From contig NZ_JAFKLZ010000001.1 of assembly GCF_017304615.1 (NCBI RefSeq), positions 1,533,957 through 1,597,956 on the forward strand: a DNA stretch of 64,000 nt, read 5' to 3'. The position numbers were made by a program, and so were the translations under genes. Source of the stretch: Sphingomonas sp. (GTDB taxonomy: Bacteria; Pseudomonadota; Alphaproteobacteria; Sphingomonadales; Sphingomonadaceae). Below the pieces are notes generated by a model that was given only the letters and a program-made list of their open reading frames with translations, searched no databases and was not told where the DNA came from. The number at the start of each line of letters is the position of its first letter. Position 1 is the stretch's first letter. This document shows positions 9,648 to 22,130 of this stretch, piece by piece.

Positions 9648-10180
9648 TACTTCTTCTTCCCTTCCTTACGGAAGATATACTCGCCGTCGTACTTGATGCC
9701 CTTGCCCTTGTACGGTTCCGGCTTGCGCCAGCGGCGGATCTCGGCGGCGAGCTGGCCGACCTTCTGCTTGTCGGCGCCCGAAATCTCTACCGTGGTCTGA
9801 TCCGGGGTCGCCACCGTCAGACCTTCCGGCACGTCGATGTCGACGTCATGCGAATAGCCGAGCTGCAGCTTGAGCTTCTTGCCCTGCGACGAAGCGCGAT
9901 AGCCGACGCCGGTGATCAGCAGCTTCTTTGAGAAGCCGGTGGTCACGCCAGTCACCAAGTTCTGCACCAACGTGCGCTGCATGCCCCAGAACGCGCGAGC
10001 GCGCTTGGTGTCGTTGGCCGGCGTCACGCCGATCGAATCGGCCTGGACGTCCCACTTGACCTCGTCGGCCATCGGCATGGACAGGGTGCCCTTCGGACCC
10101 TTCATGCTCAGCACGCCGCCCTCGACCGTGGCGGTGACACCGCTCGGGATCGCGACCGGCTTCTTACCGATGCGGCTCAT
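9647..10180 (-). CDS. rplF: 50S ribosomal protein L6
   Basis: Large-subunit protein near the sarcin-ricin region, 177 aa, the usual length. [15 protein letters not shown] at the N-terminus and the C-terminal signature [23 protein letters not shown] (in two parts) are diagnostic. One-base overlaps with both rpsH upstream (TGATG) and rplR downstream (TAATG) show tight coupling. Confidence 0.98.
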   Translation of the reverse strand: MSRIGKKPVAIPSGVTATVEGGVLSMKGPKGTLSMPMADEVKWDVQADSIGVTPANDTKRARAFWGMQRTLVQNLVTGVTTGFSKKLLITGVGYRASSQGKKLKLQLGYSHDVDIDVPEGLTVATPDQTTVEISGADKQKVGQLAAEIRRWRKPEPYKGKGIKYDGEYIFRKEGKKK

Positions 10181-10575
10181 CAGAACACCTCCGCCAGCAC
10201 TTCGCCGCCGACGTTCTGGTCGCGCGCTTCGGCATCCGAAAGCACGCCACGCGGCGTCGAGACGATGGTGATGCCCAGGCCGTTCATCACGCGCGGCAGT
10301 TCCTGCGAACCGCTGTACACGCGGCGGCCCGGCTTGGAGACGCGCGCGACGTGCTTGATGGCCGGCTGGCCTTCGAAATATTTGAGTTCGATCCGGATGC
10401 CCTTGGCGGGCCCCATCTCTTCCTCGCTATAACCGCGGATGTAGCCCTCACGCTGGAGAACGTCGAGCACGCGGACGCGCAGCTTCGACGCTGGCGAAAG
10501 GACCGAGTCCTTGCGCGCGCGCTGGCCGTTGCGGATGCGGGTGAGCATATCACCCAGGGGATCGGTCACTGCCAT
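10180..10575 (-). CDS. rpsH: 30S ribosomal protein S8
   Basis: 16S central-domain binder, 131 aa. In E. coli S8 is the repressor of the spc operon; whether it does so here cannot be seen. The N-terminus [20 protein letters not shown] and the C-terminal [20 protein letters not shown] are the family signatures. Ten bases separate it from rpsN. Confidence 0.98.
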   Translation of the reverse strand: MAVTDPLGDMLTRIRNGQRARKDSVLSPASKLRVRVLDVLQREGYIRGYSEEEMGPAKGIRIELKYFEGQPAIKHVARVSKPGRRVYSGSQELPRVMNGLGITIVSTPRGVLSDAEARDQNVGGEVLAEVF

Positions 10576-10585
10576 CTTCGTGTCC

Positions 10586-10891
10586 TTACCAGCTCGACTT
10601 CGTGACGCCGGGAATCAGGCCCTTGTTGGCCAGTTCGCGCAGCTGCACACGGCAGAGACGGAATTTGCGGTAGTAAGCGCGGGGACGGCCCGTCACTTCG
10701 CAACGATTGCGGATGCGGGTCGGGTTACCGTTACGCGGCAACTCGGCCATCTTCAGCCGCGCGATCAGGCGCTCGGTTTCGTCGAGCGACTTGTCGTTCG
10801 CCTGCGCCTTCAGCTTCGCCAGCTTGGGAGCGGTCTTCGCCACCAGCTTCTTGCGACGCTCGTTCTTGTTCACGGAACTCAGTTTCGCCAT
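10586..10891 (-). CDS. rpsN: 30S ribosomal protein S14, zinc-independent long form
   Basis: Small-subunit head protein, 101 aa. The C-terminal block [20 protein letters not shown] with the ending [11 protein letters not shown] is conserved. Only two cysteines are present, not the CxxC pairs of the short zinc-binding form, so this is the zinc-free (C-minus) type usual in proteobacteria. It lies between rplE and rpsH in spc-operon order. Confidence 0.97.
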   Translation of the reverse strand: MAKLSSVNKNERRKKLVAKTAPKLAKLKAQANDKSLDETERLIARLKMAELPRNGNPTRIRNRCEVTGRPRAYYRKFRLCRVQLRELANKGLIPGVTKSSW

Positions 10892-10910
10892 GACTTAAGT
10901 TCTCTTTCCC

Positions 10911-11498
10911 TTATGCCGCTTGCTTCTGCTCGCCGTCCGCATCCTGCGGGAACGGGAAGCCGAACAGACGCAGAAGCTCGCGAGCCTCGTCGTCGGTCTT
11001 TGCAGTGGTGGTGACGATGACGTCCATGCCGCGCACCTTGTCGATGCGGTCATAGTTGATCTCCGGGAACACCAACTGTTCCTTGAGACCCATCGCGTAA
11101 TTGCCGCGACCGTCGAAACTCTTCGGGTTCAGCCCGCGGAAGTCGCGAACGCGCGGCAGCGCGATCGTGATGAAGCGGTCGAGGAACTCGTACATGCGCT
11201 CGCGGCGAAGGGTGACCTTCACGCCGATGGGCATGCCTTCACGCAGCTTGAACTGCGCGATCGACTTCTTCGCCTTGGTGACGACCGGCTTCTGGCCCGC
11301 GATCAGCTCCATTTCAGAAGCGGCCTGTTCGACCTTCTTCTTGTCCTGGGTCGCTTCGCCCACGCCCATGTTCAGAACGATCTTTTCGATCTTCGGAACT
11401 TCGAGCGCGTTCTTGTACCCGAACTTGTCGGTCATCGCCTTGACGATCTTGTCGTCGTAGATGCCCTTCATGCGGGGCTTGTAAGCTTTATCAGCCAT
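10911..11498 (-). CDS. rplE: 50S ribosomal protein L5
   Basis: 5S rRNA-binding protein of the central protuberance, 195 aa. Signatures: [38 protein letters not shown] and [20 protein letters not shown]. The start is set at 11498 ([14 protein letters not shown]); a longer in-frame version from 11597 adds 33 Arg/Ser-rich residues that are only the shadow of rplX. The ATG lies inside the end of rplX (8-base overlap, ATGGCTGA). Confidence 0.97.
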   Translation of the reverse strand: MADKAYKPRMKGIYDDKIVKAMTDKFGYKNALEVPKIEKIVLNMGVGEATQDKKKVEQAASEMELIAGQKPVVTKAKKSIAQFKLREGMPIGVKVTLRRERMYEFLDRFITIALPRVRDFRGLNPKSFDGRGNYAMGLKEQLVFPEINYDRIDKVRGMDVIVTTTAKTDDEARELLRLFGFPFPQDADGEQKQAA

Positions 11499-11808
11499 CG
11501 ATCTTCTTCCCGGTCTTGACCGCGACGCGGACCTTCTTGCCGTCCTTGCCCGTTTCGAAACGGACGCGGGTCGGCTTGCCGTCGACGACGTGGGCAACCT
11601 TCGAAATGTGGAGCGGCGCTTCCGAGCGGTCGAGACCGCCCTGGGGGTTCGCCTGGCTCGGCTTCACGTGGCGCACATGGACGTTCACGCCCGACACGAT
11701 GACCTTGCTGTCCTTCGGCATCGCCTTGGTGACTTCGCCGGTCCGGCCCTTGTCCTTGCCGGACAGGACGATGACTTGGTCACCCTTCTTGATCTTCGCG
11801 GCAGCCAT
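11491..11808 (-). CDS. rplX: 50S ribosomal protein L24
   Basis: Assembly-initiating large-subunit protein, 105 aa. The KOW motif [20 protein letters not shown] spans about residues 7-26, followed by [19 protein letters not shown]. The start at 11808 ([11 protein letters not shown]) is chosen because it overlaps the rplN stop by one base (TAATG). A longer upstream in-frame start at 12117 is a shadow of rplN. The 3' end overlaps rplE by 8 bases. Confidence 0.97.
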   Translation of the reverse strand: MAAAKIKKGDQVIVLSGKDKGRTGEVTKAMPKDSKVIVSGVNVHVRHVKPSQANPQGGLDRSEAPLHISKVAHVVDGKPTRVRFETGKDGKKVRVAVKTGKKIDG

Positions 11809-12176
11809 TACAGCACCTCCGGCGCGAGCGAGATGATCTTCATGTGCTTCTTGGCGCGCAGCTCGCGGACGACCGGGCCGAAGATACGGGTGCCGATCGG
11901 CTCCTCGTTCTTGTTGACCAGGACGGCAGCGTTGCTGTCGAACCGGATCACCGTGCCGTCGGCGCGGCGAATGTCCTTGCGGGTCCGCACGATGACGGCG
12001 CGATGAACGTCGCCCTTCTTCACGCGGCCGCGCGGTTGCGCTTCCTTGATGCTGACGACGATGATGTCGCCAACGCCGGCCGTGCGGCGCTTCGAGCCGC
12101 CCAGCACCTTGATGCACTGCACCCGCTTCGCGCCGCTATTGTCAGCGACGTCGAGATTGGACTGCATCTGGATCAT
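11808..12176 (-). CDS. rplN: 50S ribosomal protein L14
   Basis: Intersubunit-face protein, 122 aa, exactly the standard length. [20 protein letters not shown] is the diagnostic N-terminus, and the core [20 protein letters not shown] is intact. It is coupled to rplX by a one-base overlap. An 84-base gap without a gene separates it from rpsQ. Confidence 0.98.
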   Translation of the reverse strand: MIQMQSNLDVADNSGAKRVQCIKVLGGSKRRTAGVGDIIVVSIKEAQPRGRVKKGDVHRAVIVRTRKDIRRADGTVIRFDSNAAVLVNKNEEPIGTRIFGPVVRELRAKKHMKIISLAPEVL

Positions 12177-12260
12177 CGATCCGCTTCCTTCTCTCTTGGC
12201 CTACCGGGACACGCCCGGGGGTTCCGACTAAACTACCAGCCCCTGGCAGGGCCGACCTGA

Positions 12261-12554
12261 TTACGCGCCCGCGGCGGCTTCCTCGCCCGCGAGATCGACC
12301 CGCTCCGGCGTCGCGTGGGTGTTCACCCGCTCGATCACCTTCCAGGTCTTGAGCTTGGAGATCGGCGCGGTCTCTTCGATCCGCACGGTCTCGCCGGCCT
12401 TGTACTCGTTCGCCTCGTCATGGGCGTGATACTTCTTCGAACGGCGGATGATCTTGCCGTAGAGCGCATGCTTGACCTTGCGTTCCACGTTCACGACCAC
12501 CGTCTTGTCGCCCTTGTCCGAGACGATCTGCCCGGTCAGCACGCGCTTCGGCAT
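12261..12554 (-). CDS. rpsQ: 30S ribosomal protein S17
   Basis: Early-binding small-subunit protein, 97 aa. [20 protein letters not shown] and the motif [12 protein letters not shown] identify it. The start at 12554 is preferred over an in-frame ATG at 12647 because the 31 added residues would be translated out of frame across rpmC. The C-terminus has a short Ala-rich tail (AGEEAAAGA). It lies 10 bases after rpmC. Confidence 0.97.
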   Translation of the reverse strand: MPKRVLTGQIVSDKGDKTVVVNVERKVKHALYGKIIRRSKKYHAHDEANEYKAGETVRIEETAPISKLKTWKVIERVNTHATPERVDLAGEEAAAGA

Positions 12555-12564
12555 TGCTTCTTCC

Positions 12565-12792
12565 TTACTTCGCGGCCGCGGCGGCTTTCGCACGCGCGGA
12601 CTGCTGGGTCTTGATACGGGCGATGTCACGACGGACTTCGCGCACACGGCTCGGCTTTTCGAGCTGGCTGGTCGCCGCCTGGAAGCGGAGGTTGAACGCT
12701 TCGCGCTTCAGCTCGCCCAGGGACTCGTTCAGCTGGTCGTCGCTCTTGCCGGCGACGTCGAGCTTGCTCGACTTGGTTTCTTTCTTGGCCAT
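12565..12792 (-). CDS. rpmC: 50S ribosomal protein L29
   Basis: Exit-tunnel-rim protein, 75 aa. The two-helix core ([20 protein letters not shown], then [19 protein letters not shown]) is typical. I place the start at 12792 ([11 protein letters not shown]); ten further in-frame residues back to 12822 lie inside the end of rplP. It is one base downstream of rplP. Confidence 0.95.
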   Translation of the reverse strand: MAKKETKSSKLDVAGKSDDQLNESLGELKREAFNLRFQAATSQLEKPSRVREVRRDIARIKTQQSARAKAAAAAK

Positions 12793-12793
12793 C

Positions 12794-13228
12794 TTATTCG
12801 CCTCCGAGGTGCGACGTGTCACCCAGACGCGCCACGACCTTGACCTTGATCGGCAACTTCATCGCCGCTCGGCTGAACGCTTCCGCCGCGAGCGGGCCGG
12901 GAACGCCGTCCAGCTCGAACAGGATGCGGCCGGGCTTGACGCGGGCTGCCCAATATTCCGGCGAACCCTTGCCCGAGCCCATGCGGACTTCGGCCGGCTT
13001 GCCCGACACTGGCACGTCCGGGAACACGCGAATCCACAAACGCCCCTGGCGCTTGATGTGACGCGTGATCGCGCGGCGGGCCGCTTCGATCTGGCGCGCG
13101 GTGATCCGGTCCGGCTCCATCGCCTTCAGCCCGTACGAGCCGAAGTTGAGGGTCGCGCCACCCTTGGCGTCGCCATGGATGCGGCCCTTGAAGGCCTTGC
13201 GGAACTTGGTGCGCTTCGGTTGCAACAT
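12794..13228 (-). CDS. rplP: 50S ribosomal protein L16
   Basis: Large-subunit protein next to the peptidyl transferase and A-site tRNA, 144 aa. [19 protein letters not shown] is the signature start, followed by [20 protein letters not shown] and [19 protein letters not shown]. It lies between rpsC (12 bases) and rpmC (1 base). Confidence 0.98.
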   Translation of the reverse strand: MLQPKRTKFRKAFKGRIHGDAKGGATLNFGSYGLKAMEPDRITARQIEAARRAITRHIKRQGRLWIRVFPDVPVSGKPAEVRMGSGKGSPEYWAARVKPGRILFELDGVPGPLAAEAFSRAAMKLPIKVKVVARLGDTSHLGGE

Positions 13229-13240
13229 TGCTCTTATTCC

Positions 13241-13948
13241 TTAGCGGCGGTCGTCGCGCGCGGGGCGCACGCCGGAGGTCTGGGCCTCCATCATCAACCG
13301 GTCCTGCGCCATCGGGTCGTGACCGAGGATCTCGCCCTTGAACACCCACACCTTGACGCCGCAGACACCGTAAGCGGTGTGCGCCTGCGCTTCGGCGTAA
13401 TCGAGGTTGGCACGCAGCGTGTGACGCGGCACGCGACCTTCACGATAGCTCTCGGTCCGGGCGATTTCGGCACCGCCGAGGCGACCGCCGCACATCACGT
13501 GGATGCCGTCGGCACCCAGACGCATCGCCGACTGCACCGCACGCTTCATGGCGCGACGGAAGGCGATACGACGCTCGAGCTGGTCGGCGATACCCTGCGC
13601 GACGAGCTTGGCATCGATTTCCGGCTTGCGGATCTCGACGATGTTCAGCGACACGTCGGACGAGGTCATCGTGCCGAGCTTCTTGCGAAGCTTCTCGATG
13701 TCGGTGCCCTTCTTGCCGATGATCACGCCGGGGCGCGCGGCATAGATCGACACGCGGCACAGCTTGGCCGGACGCTCGATCACCACCTTCGAAATCGCGG
13801 CCTGCGGCAGCGTGTCGAGGATGTACTTGCGGATCTTCAGATCCTCGAGCAGCAGCTTGCCGTAATCCTGGCCTTCCGCGAACCAGCGGCTGTCCCAGGT
13901 ACGGTTGATCTGCAGGCGCAGGCCGATCGGATTGCTCTTGTGACCCAT
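13241..13948 (-). CDS. rpsC: 30S ribosomal protein S3
   Basis: Small-subunit mRNA-entry-channel protein, 235 aa. [20 protein letters not shown] is the diagnostic N-terminus, the KH domain carries the GKKG loop (about residues 75-80), and the C-terminal domain holds [18 protein letters not shown]. One-base overlap with rplV (TAATG). Confidence 0.98.
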   Translation of the reverse strand: MGHKSNPIGLRLQINRTWDSRWFAEGQDYGKLLLEDLKIRKYILDTLPQAAISKVVIERPAKLCRVSIYAARPGVIIGKKGTDIEKLRKKLGTMTSSDVSLNIVEIRKPEIDAKLVAQGIADQLERRIAFRRAMKRAVQSAMRLGADGIHVMCGGRLGGAEIARTESYREGRVPRHTLRANLDYAEAQAHTAYGVCGVKVWVFKGEILGHDPMAQDRLMMEAQTSGVRPARDDRR

Positions 13949-14325
13949 TATGCTTCTTCCTGCTCGCGGACGACGATGCGAAGACGCGAGAACGGCTTCA
14001 GGATGCGGGTGGACTTGCCACGGCCGCGGGTCGCGAAGCGCTTCATCGTGATCGACTTGCCGACCGACGCCTCAGACACGACAAGCGCGTCGACGTCGAG
14101 GTTGTGGTTGTTTTCCGCGTTCGCGATCGCAGACGCGAGAACCTTGCGCGCGTCCACCGCCATCGCTTTCTTCGAGAAAGCGAGGATGTTGAGCGCGTCA
14201 CCGGCCTTGCGGTTGCGGATCAGGCCCGCGACCAGGTTCAGCTTCTGCGCCGAACCGCGGATCTGCGTCGCGACGGCCAGCGCTTCCTTCTCGCCGACCT
14301 TGCGGGGGGATTTAGCCTTCGACAT
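13948..14325 (-). CDS. rplV: 50S ribosomal protein L22
   Basis: Exit-tunnel protein, 125 aa from the ATG at 14325 ([18 protein letters not shown]). The beta-hairpin region reaching into the tunnel is recognisable as [19 protein letters not shown] near residues 95-113. The frame is open far upstream (to 14700), but that part shadows rpsS and rplB. Its start overlaps the rpsS stop by one base. Confidence 0.97.
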   Translation of the reverse strand: MSKAKSPRKVGEKEALAVATQIRGSAQKLNLVAGLIRNRKAGDALNILAFSKKAMAVDARKVLASAIANAENNHNLDVDALVVSEASVGKSITMKRFATRGRGKSTRILKPFSRLRIVVREQEEA

Positions 14326-14600
14326 TAGCGCTTGCCCTTCTTGTCGGCGGCGTGGCCCGGGAAATACCGGGTCGGCGCGAACTCGCCGAGCTTCATGCCA
14401 ACCATGTCCTCGTTGACCGACACCGGCACGAACTTGCGGCCGTTGTAGACGCTGAAGGTCAGGCCGACGAAGTCGGGCAGGATGGTCGAACGACGCGACC
14501 AGGTCTTGATCGGCGCGCGAGCGTTGGTTTCCTGCGCGGTCTGCGCCTTCTTGAGAAGGCTCAGTTCGACGAACGGGCCCTTCCAGACTGAACGAGCCAT
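14325..14600 (-). CDS. rpsS: 30S ribosomal protein S19
   Basis: Small-subunit head protein, 91 aa. [19 protein letters not shown] and [19 protein letters not shown] are diagnostic. It is 3 bases downstream of rplB and overlaps rplV by one base, the conserved S10-operon arrangement. Confidence 0.98.
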   Translation of the reverse strand: MARSVWKGPFVELSLLKKAQTAQETNARAPIKTWSRRSTILPDFVGLTFSVYNGRKFVPVSVNEDMVGMKLGEFAPTRYFPGHAADKKGKR

Positions 14601-14603
14601 GGT

Positions 14604-15458
14604 TTAGCCCTTCCTCTTGGTCGAATGACGCGACCGGATGATCATCTTGTCGGTCGATTTGTTGTGACGAGTGCGCGCACCCTTGGTCGGCTTGCCCCAT
14701 GGGGTGACCGGATGACGGCCGCCCGAGGTCCGGCCTTCACCACCGCCGTGTGGGTGGTCGACCGGGTTCTTGGCGACACCGCGGGTCAGCGGACGGATGC
14801 CCTTCCAGCGGTTGCGGCCAGCCTTGCCGAGATTGGTGTTCTGGTTGTCGGGGTTCGACACCGCACCGATCGTACCCATGCAGTTTGCGTGGATGTAACG
14901 CTGCTCGCCCGAATTGAGACGAACGATCACCATCCCGCGGTCTCGGCCGACGACCTGCACGTAAGTGCCCGCCGAACGCGCGATCTGACCGCCCTTGCCC
15001 GGCTTCATCTCGACATTGTGGACGATCGTGCCGACCGGCATCTGGCCCAGTTCCATCGCATTGCCCGGCTTCACGTCGGTCTTCTTGCCGGCGATCACCT
15101 TGTCGCCGACGCCGAGACGCTGCGGAGCGATGATATAGGCCAGTCGATCCTTGCCGTCCTCGCCCGCGCCGTAGTTGACGAGCGCGATGAACGCGGTGCG
15201 GTTCGGGTCATACTCGATCCGCTCGACCGTCCCCTCGACGTCCCACAGGCGACGCTTGAAGTCGACGATGCGATACTTCTGCTTGTGGCCGCCCGCGATG
15301 CCGCGCGACGTCACATGGCCCTTGTTGTTGCGGCCGCCGGTCTTCTGCTTGCCTTCGGTCAGCGCCTTGACGGGCCGACCCTTGTAGAGCGCCGAGCGGT
15401 CGACGAGGATCAGGCCGCGGCGGGCCGGACTCGTCGGGTTATAGTGCTTGAGTGCCAT
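14604..15458 (-). CDS. rplB: 50S ribosomal protein L2
   Basis: Core large-subunit protein needed for peptidyl transferase assembly and subunit joining, 284 aa. [20 protein letters not shown] starts the protein at 15458. [20 protein letters not shown] and the highly conserved [20 protein letters not shown] (including the functional His) are present. The start overlaps the rplW stop by one base; an upstream in-frame start at 15557 is inside rplW. Confidence 0.98.
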   Translation of the reverse strand: MALKHYNPTSPARRGLILVDRSALYKGRPVKALTEGKQKTGGRNNKGHVTSRGIAGGHKQKYRIVDFKRRLWDVEGTVERIEYDPNRTAFIALVNYGAGEDGKDRLAYIIAPQRLGVGDKVIAGKKTDVKPGNAMELGQMPVGTIVHNVEMKPGKGGQIARSAGTYVQVVGRDRGMVIVRLNSGEQRYIHANCMGTIGAVSNPDNQNTNLGKAGRNRWKGIRPLTRGVAKNPVDHPHGGGEGRTSGGRHPVTPWGKPTKGARTRHNKSTDKMIIRSRHSTKRKG

Positions 15459-15781
15459 TACGCGCTGACCCCTTGCGTCACGTCGATGGACTGGCCGTCC
15501 TTCAGCGTCACGATCGCCTTCTTGATGTCGGAGCGCGTATAGTCCGCACCCTTCCACTTCTTGGTCTTGCCCTTCTGGACGATCGTATTGACGCCGGTCA
15601 CGCTGACATTGAACAGCGCCTCGACGGCAGCCTTGATCTCGGGCTTGGTCGCGTCGCGCGCGACCTTGAACACCACCGCATTCTGTTCCGACATCATCGT
15701 CGACTTTTCGGTGATGTGCGGGGCGACGATCACGTCATAGTGACGGATGTCGACCGCGCCGTTGCTCGGCTTCTTAGCCAT
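15458..15781 (-). CDS. rplW: 50S ribosomal protein L23
   Basis: Exit-tunnel protein that forms the docking site for signal recognition particle and trigger factor, 107 aa. [20 protein letters not shown] at about residues 13-32 is the family signature. An eight-base overlap with rplD (ATGGCTAA) and a one-base overlap with rplB show tight coupling. Confidence 0.97.
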   Translation of the reverse strand: MAKKPSNGAVDIRHYDVIVAPHITEKSTMMSEQNAVVFKVARDATKPEIKAAVEALFNVSVTGVNTIVQKGKTKKWKGADYTRSDIKKAIVTLKDGQSIDVTQGVSA

Positions 15782-16403
15782 TGAAACGCGCCTCCAGCTT
15801 TTCGACCGCGGCGCGCGTCAGCACCAGCGTATCATGCTTCAGGATGTCGTAGACGTTGGCGCCGGCGGCCGGGAGCACGTTGAGGTGACCCAGGTTGCCC
15901 GCCGCCAGCGCGAAGCTCGTCTCGACCGCGTCGCCGTCGATGAACAGCACAGACTTGCCGAAGCCCGCTTTGGCCAAGTCGCCCTTAAGCGTCTTGGTCT
16001 TACTGTCCTTCACTGACAGGCTGTCCATGATCACCAGCGAACCCGCCTTGGCGTGGCTCGACAGCGCCATCTTCAGGCCCAGCGCGCGGATCTTCTTGTT
16101 CAGCGACGGGTTGAAGTCGCGGACGCGAGCGCCGTGCGCCTTACCACCGCCGATGAACACCGGGGCGCGGCGATCGCCGTGACGGGCGGTACCGCCGCCC
16201 TTCTGGCGACCGAACTTCTTGCCGGTGCGGGCAACGTCGGCGCGCTCACGCGTGCCGCGTGCGGTCGCACGACGCTTTTCGAGCTGCCAGGTGACGACGC
16301 GGTGCAGGATGTCGGCGCGCGGATCGAGGCCGAAGACCTCGTCGTTGAGCTCGACGTCCGCCGCTTTCGCCTTGGCGTCGAAGGAGGAAACCTTGACCTT
16401 CAC
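15774..16403 (-). CDS. rplD: 50S ribosomal protein L4 (GTG start)
   Basis: Large-subunit protein lining the exit tunnel, 209 aa; in E. coli it is also the autogenous repressor of the S10 operon. The start is GTG at 16401-16403 with an AGGAGG ribosome site just upstream, inside the end of rpl[21 protein letters not shown] and the tunnel-loop region [20 protein letters not shown] are characteristic. The 3' end overlaps rplW by eight bases. Confidence 0.97.
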   Translation of the reverse strand: MKVKVSSFDAKAKAADVELNDEVFGLDPRADILHRVVTWQLEKRRATARGTRERADVARTGKKFGRQKGGGTARHGDRRAPVFIGGGKAHGARVRDFNPSLNKKIRALGLKMALSSHAKAGSLVIMDSLSVKDSKTKTLKGDLAKAGFGKSVLFIDGDAVETSFALAAGNLGHLNVLPAAGANVYDILKHDTLVLTRAAVEKLEARFNG

Positions 16404-16405
16404 GT

Positions 16406-17161
16406 TCAGCCCTCCTGGCCTTCGGTCGCCTCAGGGGCGTCCACCGTCTCGGCGGGCGTCTCTGCGGGAGCGTTGTTGGTGTTGGCGGCCTGCTTCAGCC
16501 CGGCCGGGAACGGCGCGTCGGCGTGGCGGGCGACCTTGACGGCGTCCTTGACGAACAGCCAGCCGCCCTTCGAGCCAGGGACCGAGCCCTTGACGAAGAT
16601 GAGGCCGCGCTCGACGTCGGTGCCGACGATCTCGAGATTCTGCTGGGTGCGATACTTGTCACCCATGTGACCGGCCATCTTCTTGTTCTTGAAGACCTTG
16701 CCCGGATCCTGGCGCTGACCGGTCGAACCGAGCGAACGGTGCGAGACCGAGACGCCGTGCGTCGCGCGCAGACCGCCGAAGCCCCAACGCTTCATGCCGC
16801 CGGCAAAGCCCTTGCCCTGCGTACGGCCCTGAATGTCGACGATCTGGCCGGCGACATAATGGTCGGCCGAGATTTCGGCGCCGACGTCGAGCAGGCCGTC
16901 TTCATCGACACGGAATTCGTGGATGATCGCCTTGGGCTCGATCTCGGCCTTGCCGAACGCGCCGCGCTGCGGCTTGGCGACGTTCTTCACCTTGGCGCTG
17001 CCAGCGCCAAGCGCGACGGCGGTGTAGCCGTCCTTGTCCTTTTCGCGACGGGAAACGACCTGCGCGCCTTCAAGGCTCAGGACGGTGACGGGCACGTGGC
17101 GGCCGTCGTCCTGGAACAGGCGGGTCATCCCCAACTTCTTCGCGATCACGCCGGTACGCAT
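16406..17161 (-). CDS. rplC: 50S ribosomal protein L3 with extended C-terminus
   Basis: Early-assembly large-subunit protein, 251 aa against about 209 in E. coli. [20 protein letters not shown], the [20 protein letters not shown] loop (including the Gln region methylated by PrmB in other bacteria) and [20 protein letters not shown] are present. The extra 30-40 residues are an Ala/Pro/Glu-rich tail (ending [10 protein letters not shown]). A 211-base gap without a gene separates it from rpsJ; nothing recognisable was found there. Confidence 0.97.
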   Translation of the reverse strand: MRTGVIAKKLGMTRLFQDDGRHVPVTVLSLEGAQVVSRREKDKDGYTAVALGAGSAKVKNVAKPQRGAFGKAEIEPKAIIHEFRVDEDGLLDVGAEISADHYVAGQIVDIQGRTQGKGFAGGMKRWGFGGLRATHGVSVSHRSLGSTGQRQDPGKVFKNKKMAGHMGDKYRTQQNLEIVGTDVERGLIFVKGSVPGSKGGWLFVKDAVKVARHADAPFPAGLKQAANTNNAPAETPAETVDAPEATEGQEG

Positions 17162-17372
17162 GATCCATACTCCTCACAGAGGCACATCGCGGAATTGCGA
17201 AGTGCGTGTCAGCCCGGAAATGCGAAGCGTGGCCCCCGTCCCGGGCTGGTTGTCCATCTGGCATGAAGCCGTTTGAACGTGACGGGAGACGCTGTCCTGG
17301 CTGCGAGCAGCCAGCGGTATCTCTATTTGTCAGCGTCCCGCGAGACCGGAGTCGATCGCGGGAGCGGTGCCG

Positions 17373-17681
17373 TTAGGCGAGTTTGATCTCGACGTCAACG
17401 CCTGCGGCGAGATCGAGCTTCATCAGCGCGTCGACCGTCTGCGGGGTCGGCTGAACGATGTCCAGCATGCGCTTGTAGGTGCGAACCTCGAACTGCTCGC
17501 GCGACTTCTTGTCGATGTGCGGGCCGCGGTTCACGGTGAACTTCTCGATCCGCGTCGGCAACGGAATGGGACCACGGATCATGGCGCCGGTGCGGCGCGC
17601 GGTGTCGGCGATGTCGCCGGTCGCCTGATCGAGCACGCGATGGTCGAACGCCTTCAGGCGAATGCGGATATTGCTGTCCAT
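17373..17681 (-). CDS. rpsJ: 30S ribosomal protein S10
   Basis: Small-subunit head protein, also NusE in transcription antitermination, 102 aa, the standard length. [20 protein letters not shown] and the loop [20 protein letters not shown] are diagnostic. It heads the S10 part of the cluster. A probable promoter lies 85-110 bases upstream, which fits its position just downstream of an unrelated ORF and beyond the tuf terminator. Confidence 0.98.
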   Translation of the reverse strand: MDSNIRIRLKAFDHRVLDQATGDIADTARRTGAMIRGPIPLPTRIEKFTVNRGPHIDKKSREQFEVRTYKRMLDIVQPTPQTVDALMKLDLAAGVDVEIKLA

Positions 17682-17764
17682 GGTTCCTACCGATGCGAAA
17701 GAGCGGGGCAGCTAGCCCTTGCGGGGGCCACCTCTTGCTGGTTCATACGAAAACTGAAGGCGGG

Positions 17765-17793
17765 CCACTACACAGAGTGGCGCTGGGGATCAA
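17765..17793 (-). promoter_or_regulatory. Candidate promoter upstream of rpsJ
   Basis: On the minus strand TTGATC (17788-17793) and TAGTGG (17765-17770) are separated by exactly 17 bases, about 85 bases before the rpsJ start. The -10 match is poor, but a promoter is expected here because tuf ends in a terminator and the ORF between them is unrelated. Confidence 0.4.
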
Positions 17794-17887
17794 CCCCTGT
17801 TCGTCGCATCTTCGCGAGAAAGTGCCCGGTTGGGTGCGTTAACGCGCGAGGGTGATAAACCCTGAAGGCCAAAACACGGCAGCGATC

Positions 17888-18547
17888 CTAATCTGCAGTA
17901 GCGGTGCCATTCGCCAGTTCATCCATGTCATCGAAATCGACTCTTCGCTGAGCTTCAACCAACATCGCCTGCGAAGCCGTGCGTGCCAATTCTTGGATTT
18001 TTGTAAGATTGGTGTTTTCTAAGGAACCTTCACACTCATTCGGAAGCAATGCTCGCATTTGGCTCATCCAATTTGCAGGCGCGTCTTCAAGCGATGTGAA
18101 AGTCGCAAACTTCTGAAAACAATCAGTCAAGCGCTCTCCTTCGCTCAACACGGCGGAAATCTTGACAACCGTGCCTTTGGACCATGGCGTCGCAGCCTTG
18201 GATACTTGCGCGCTGAAATCCCCGATCGCCTGCAAAATCGGGCGAGCCTTACGCGCCGCTTCCATGTAATCGTTATCCGTTTTCGCGGCGTATGATCCGG
18301 GATCTTTGACCCAGTCGGGCATGTCGATCCGCACACGATCATACCGATCGTAAAATTGCGACATAGCAAACGAGAAATCAGCCGAAGACTGCCAGCGAGC
18401 TTGATACAACGCCGCCTCGAATGGCACCCTCGACTGAGAGCAGGAAACGCCGAGCGCGGCGAATGCCGCCAAAGCGCTGGCAATCGCAGCAATCGTCGCT
18501 GCGCGTTCCGCCGTCAGCCAAGTCATGGTTGTAAGCTTAATGCCCAT
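17888..18547 (-). CDS. Uncharacterised membrane-anchored protein inserted between tuf and rpsJ
   Basis: I do not recognise this protein. It has 219 aa from the ATG at 18547 (MGIKLTTMTWLTAERA); alternatives are a GTG at 18562 or an ATG at 18526, and no start has a good ribosome site. One hydrophobic segment at about residues 16-34 (AATIAAIASALAAFAALGV) is followed by a soluble, mixed-charge domain of about 180 residues, so the bulk is probably periplasmic. A Cys follows the segment, but the preceding residues are a poor lipobox. Two 60-base stretches counted by hand gave 53% and 40% GC, against 73% in a stretch of neighbouring tuf. It interrupts an otherwise conserved ribosomal run in the same orientation, which suggests later insertion. 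Confidence 0.7.
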   Translation of the reverse strand: MGIKLTTMTWLTAERAATIAAIASALAAFAALGVSCSQSRVPFEAALYQARWQSSADFSFAMSQFYDRYDRVRIDMPDWVKDPGSYAAKTDNDYMEAARKARPILQAIGDFSAQVSKAATPWSKGTVVKISAVLSEGERLTDCFQKFATFTSLEDAPANWMSQMRALLPNECEGSLENTNLTKIQELARTASQAMLVEAQRRVDFDDMDELANGTATAD

Positions 18548-18653
18548 GGCCGAAGATTGCACACGAAACGAGGCGGTTACAATCCGTTGTCTTCCGCTTC
18601 ACGCCCGACTCAACTATCGACGCTCGTCCAAACGCGCCCACCCCAAATGCAGA

Positions 18654-18683
18654 AAAGCCCGACCTCTTGCGAGGCCGGGCTTT
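18654..18683 (-). terminator. Intrinsic terminator after tuf
   Basis: A 13-bp GC-rich stem with one G-T pair (18654-18666 with 18671-18683) and a 4-base loop, followed on the minus strand by TTTT. It lies 25 bases past the tuf stop and separates str-operon transcription from the downstream ORF and rpsJ. Confidence 0.8.
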
Positions 18684-18707
18684 CCGCTCAGTCCGTGAGG
18701 ACCAATC

Positions 18708-19904
18708 TTACTTGGTGATGCCCGAGACGATGCCCGAACCGACCGTGCGGCCACCCTCGCGGATGGTGAAGCGCTGGCCGACGTCCATAGCGATCGGCGC
18801 GATCAGCTTCACGCCCAGCGCGACGTTGTCGCCCGGCATGACCATTTCGGTGCCGGCCGGCAGCTCGACGGTGCCGGTCACGTCCGTGGTGCGGAAGTAG
18901 AACTGCGGACGATAGTTCGCGAAGAACGGCGTGTGACGGCCGCCTTCGTCCTTCGACAGGACGTACACTTCCGACGCGAAGTCGGTGTGCGGCGTGATCG
19001 AACCCGGCTTGGCCAGAACCTGGCCACGCTCAACCTCTTCACGGCCAACGCCGCGGATGAGCGCGCCGATATTGTCGCCGGCCTGGCCCTGGTCGAGCAG
19101 CTTGCGGAACATTTCGACGCCCGTGACGGTGGTCTTGCGGACGGTCGGTTGGATGCCGACGATCTCGACTTCCTCACCGACCTTGACGACGCCGGTCTCG
19201 ACGCGGCCGGTCACGACGGTGCCGCGGCCCGAGATCGAGAACACGTCTTCGATCGGCATCATGAACGGCTTGTCGAGCGGACGCTCCGGCTGCGGCAGGT
19301 ATTCGTCCACCGCCTTCATCAGCTCGAGCACGGCGTCCTTGCCGAGCTTGTCGTCGCCGCCGTTCAGCGCGGCGGTGGCCGAGCCCGGGATCACGGGAAT
19401 GTCGTCGCCTGGGAAGTCGTACGAGCTGAGCAGCTCGCGGATTTCCAGCTCGACCAGCTCGAGGATTTCGGCGTCGTCGACCAGGTCGACCTTGTTCATG
19501 AACACGACCATCGCCGGCACGCCGACCTGACGGGCGAGCAGGATGTGCTCGCGGGTCTGCGGCATCGGGCCGTCGGTCGCCGACACGACCAGGATCGCGC
19601 CGTCCATCTGCGCGGCGCCGGTGATCATGTTCTTCACATAGTCGGCGTGGCCCGGGCAATCGACGTGCGCATAGTGGCGGTTCTCGGTCTCATACTCGAC
19701 GTGCGCGGTCGAGATGGTGATGCCGCGCTCGCGCTCTTCCGGTGCCTTGTCGATGTTGGCGAAGTCGACCGCCGCGTTGCCGGCGACGTTTTCGGCCAGA
19801 ATCTTGGTGATCGCTGCCGTCAGCGACGTCTTGCCATGGTCGACGTGACCGATGGTGCCGATGTTCATGTGCGGCTTGTTCCGCTCAAACTTTGCCTTCG
19901 CCAT
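18708..19904 (-). CDS. tuf: Elongation factor Tu
   Basis: GTPase that delivers aminoacyl-tRNA to the ribosome, 398 aa. G1 motif GHVDHGKT at residues 19-26, G3 DCPGHADY at about 82-89, and G4 NKVD at about 137-140 are intact; domains 2 and 3 follow with the C-terminal [17 protein letters not shown]. It lies 110 bases after fusA and ends in its own terminator. Whether the genome has a second tuf copy cannot be judged here. Confidence 0.98.
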   Translation of the reverse strand: MAKAKFERNKPHMNIGTIGHVDHGKTSLTAAITKILAENVAGNAAVDFANIDKAPEERERGITISTAHVEYETENRHYAHVDCPGHADYVKNMITGAAQMDGAILVVSATDGPMPQTREHILLARQVGVPAMVVFMNKVDLVDDAEILELVELEIRELLSSYDFPGDDIPVIPGSATAALNGGDDKLGKDAVLELMKAVDEYLPQPERPLDKPFMMPIEDVFSISGRGTVVTGRVETGVVKVGEEVEIVGIQPTVRKTTVTGVEMFRKLLDQGQAGDNIGALIRGVGREEVERGQVLAKPGSITPHTDFASEVYVLSKDEGGRHTPFFANYRPQFYFRTTDVTGTVELPAGTEMVMPGDNVALGVKLIAPIAMDVGQRFTIREGGRTVGSGIVSGITK

Positions 19905-20014
19905 TTTTTCCTACCTTCTGGGAAATTCGTTTCGTGGGTCCGCCGGGGACCACCGCGAAGGCGGCCCCATAGCGAGAGTTTTTAACTAATGCCAGCCCTG
20001 CGCGCCGAAGCGCC

Positions 20015-22108
<2,094 letters not shown>

Positions 22109-22130
22109 GACGTGCTTTCCTTAGCGATGT

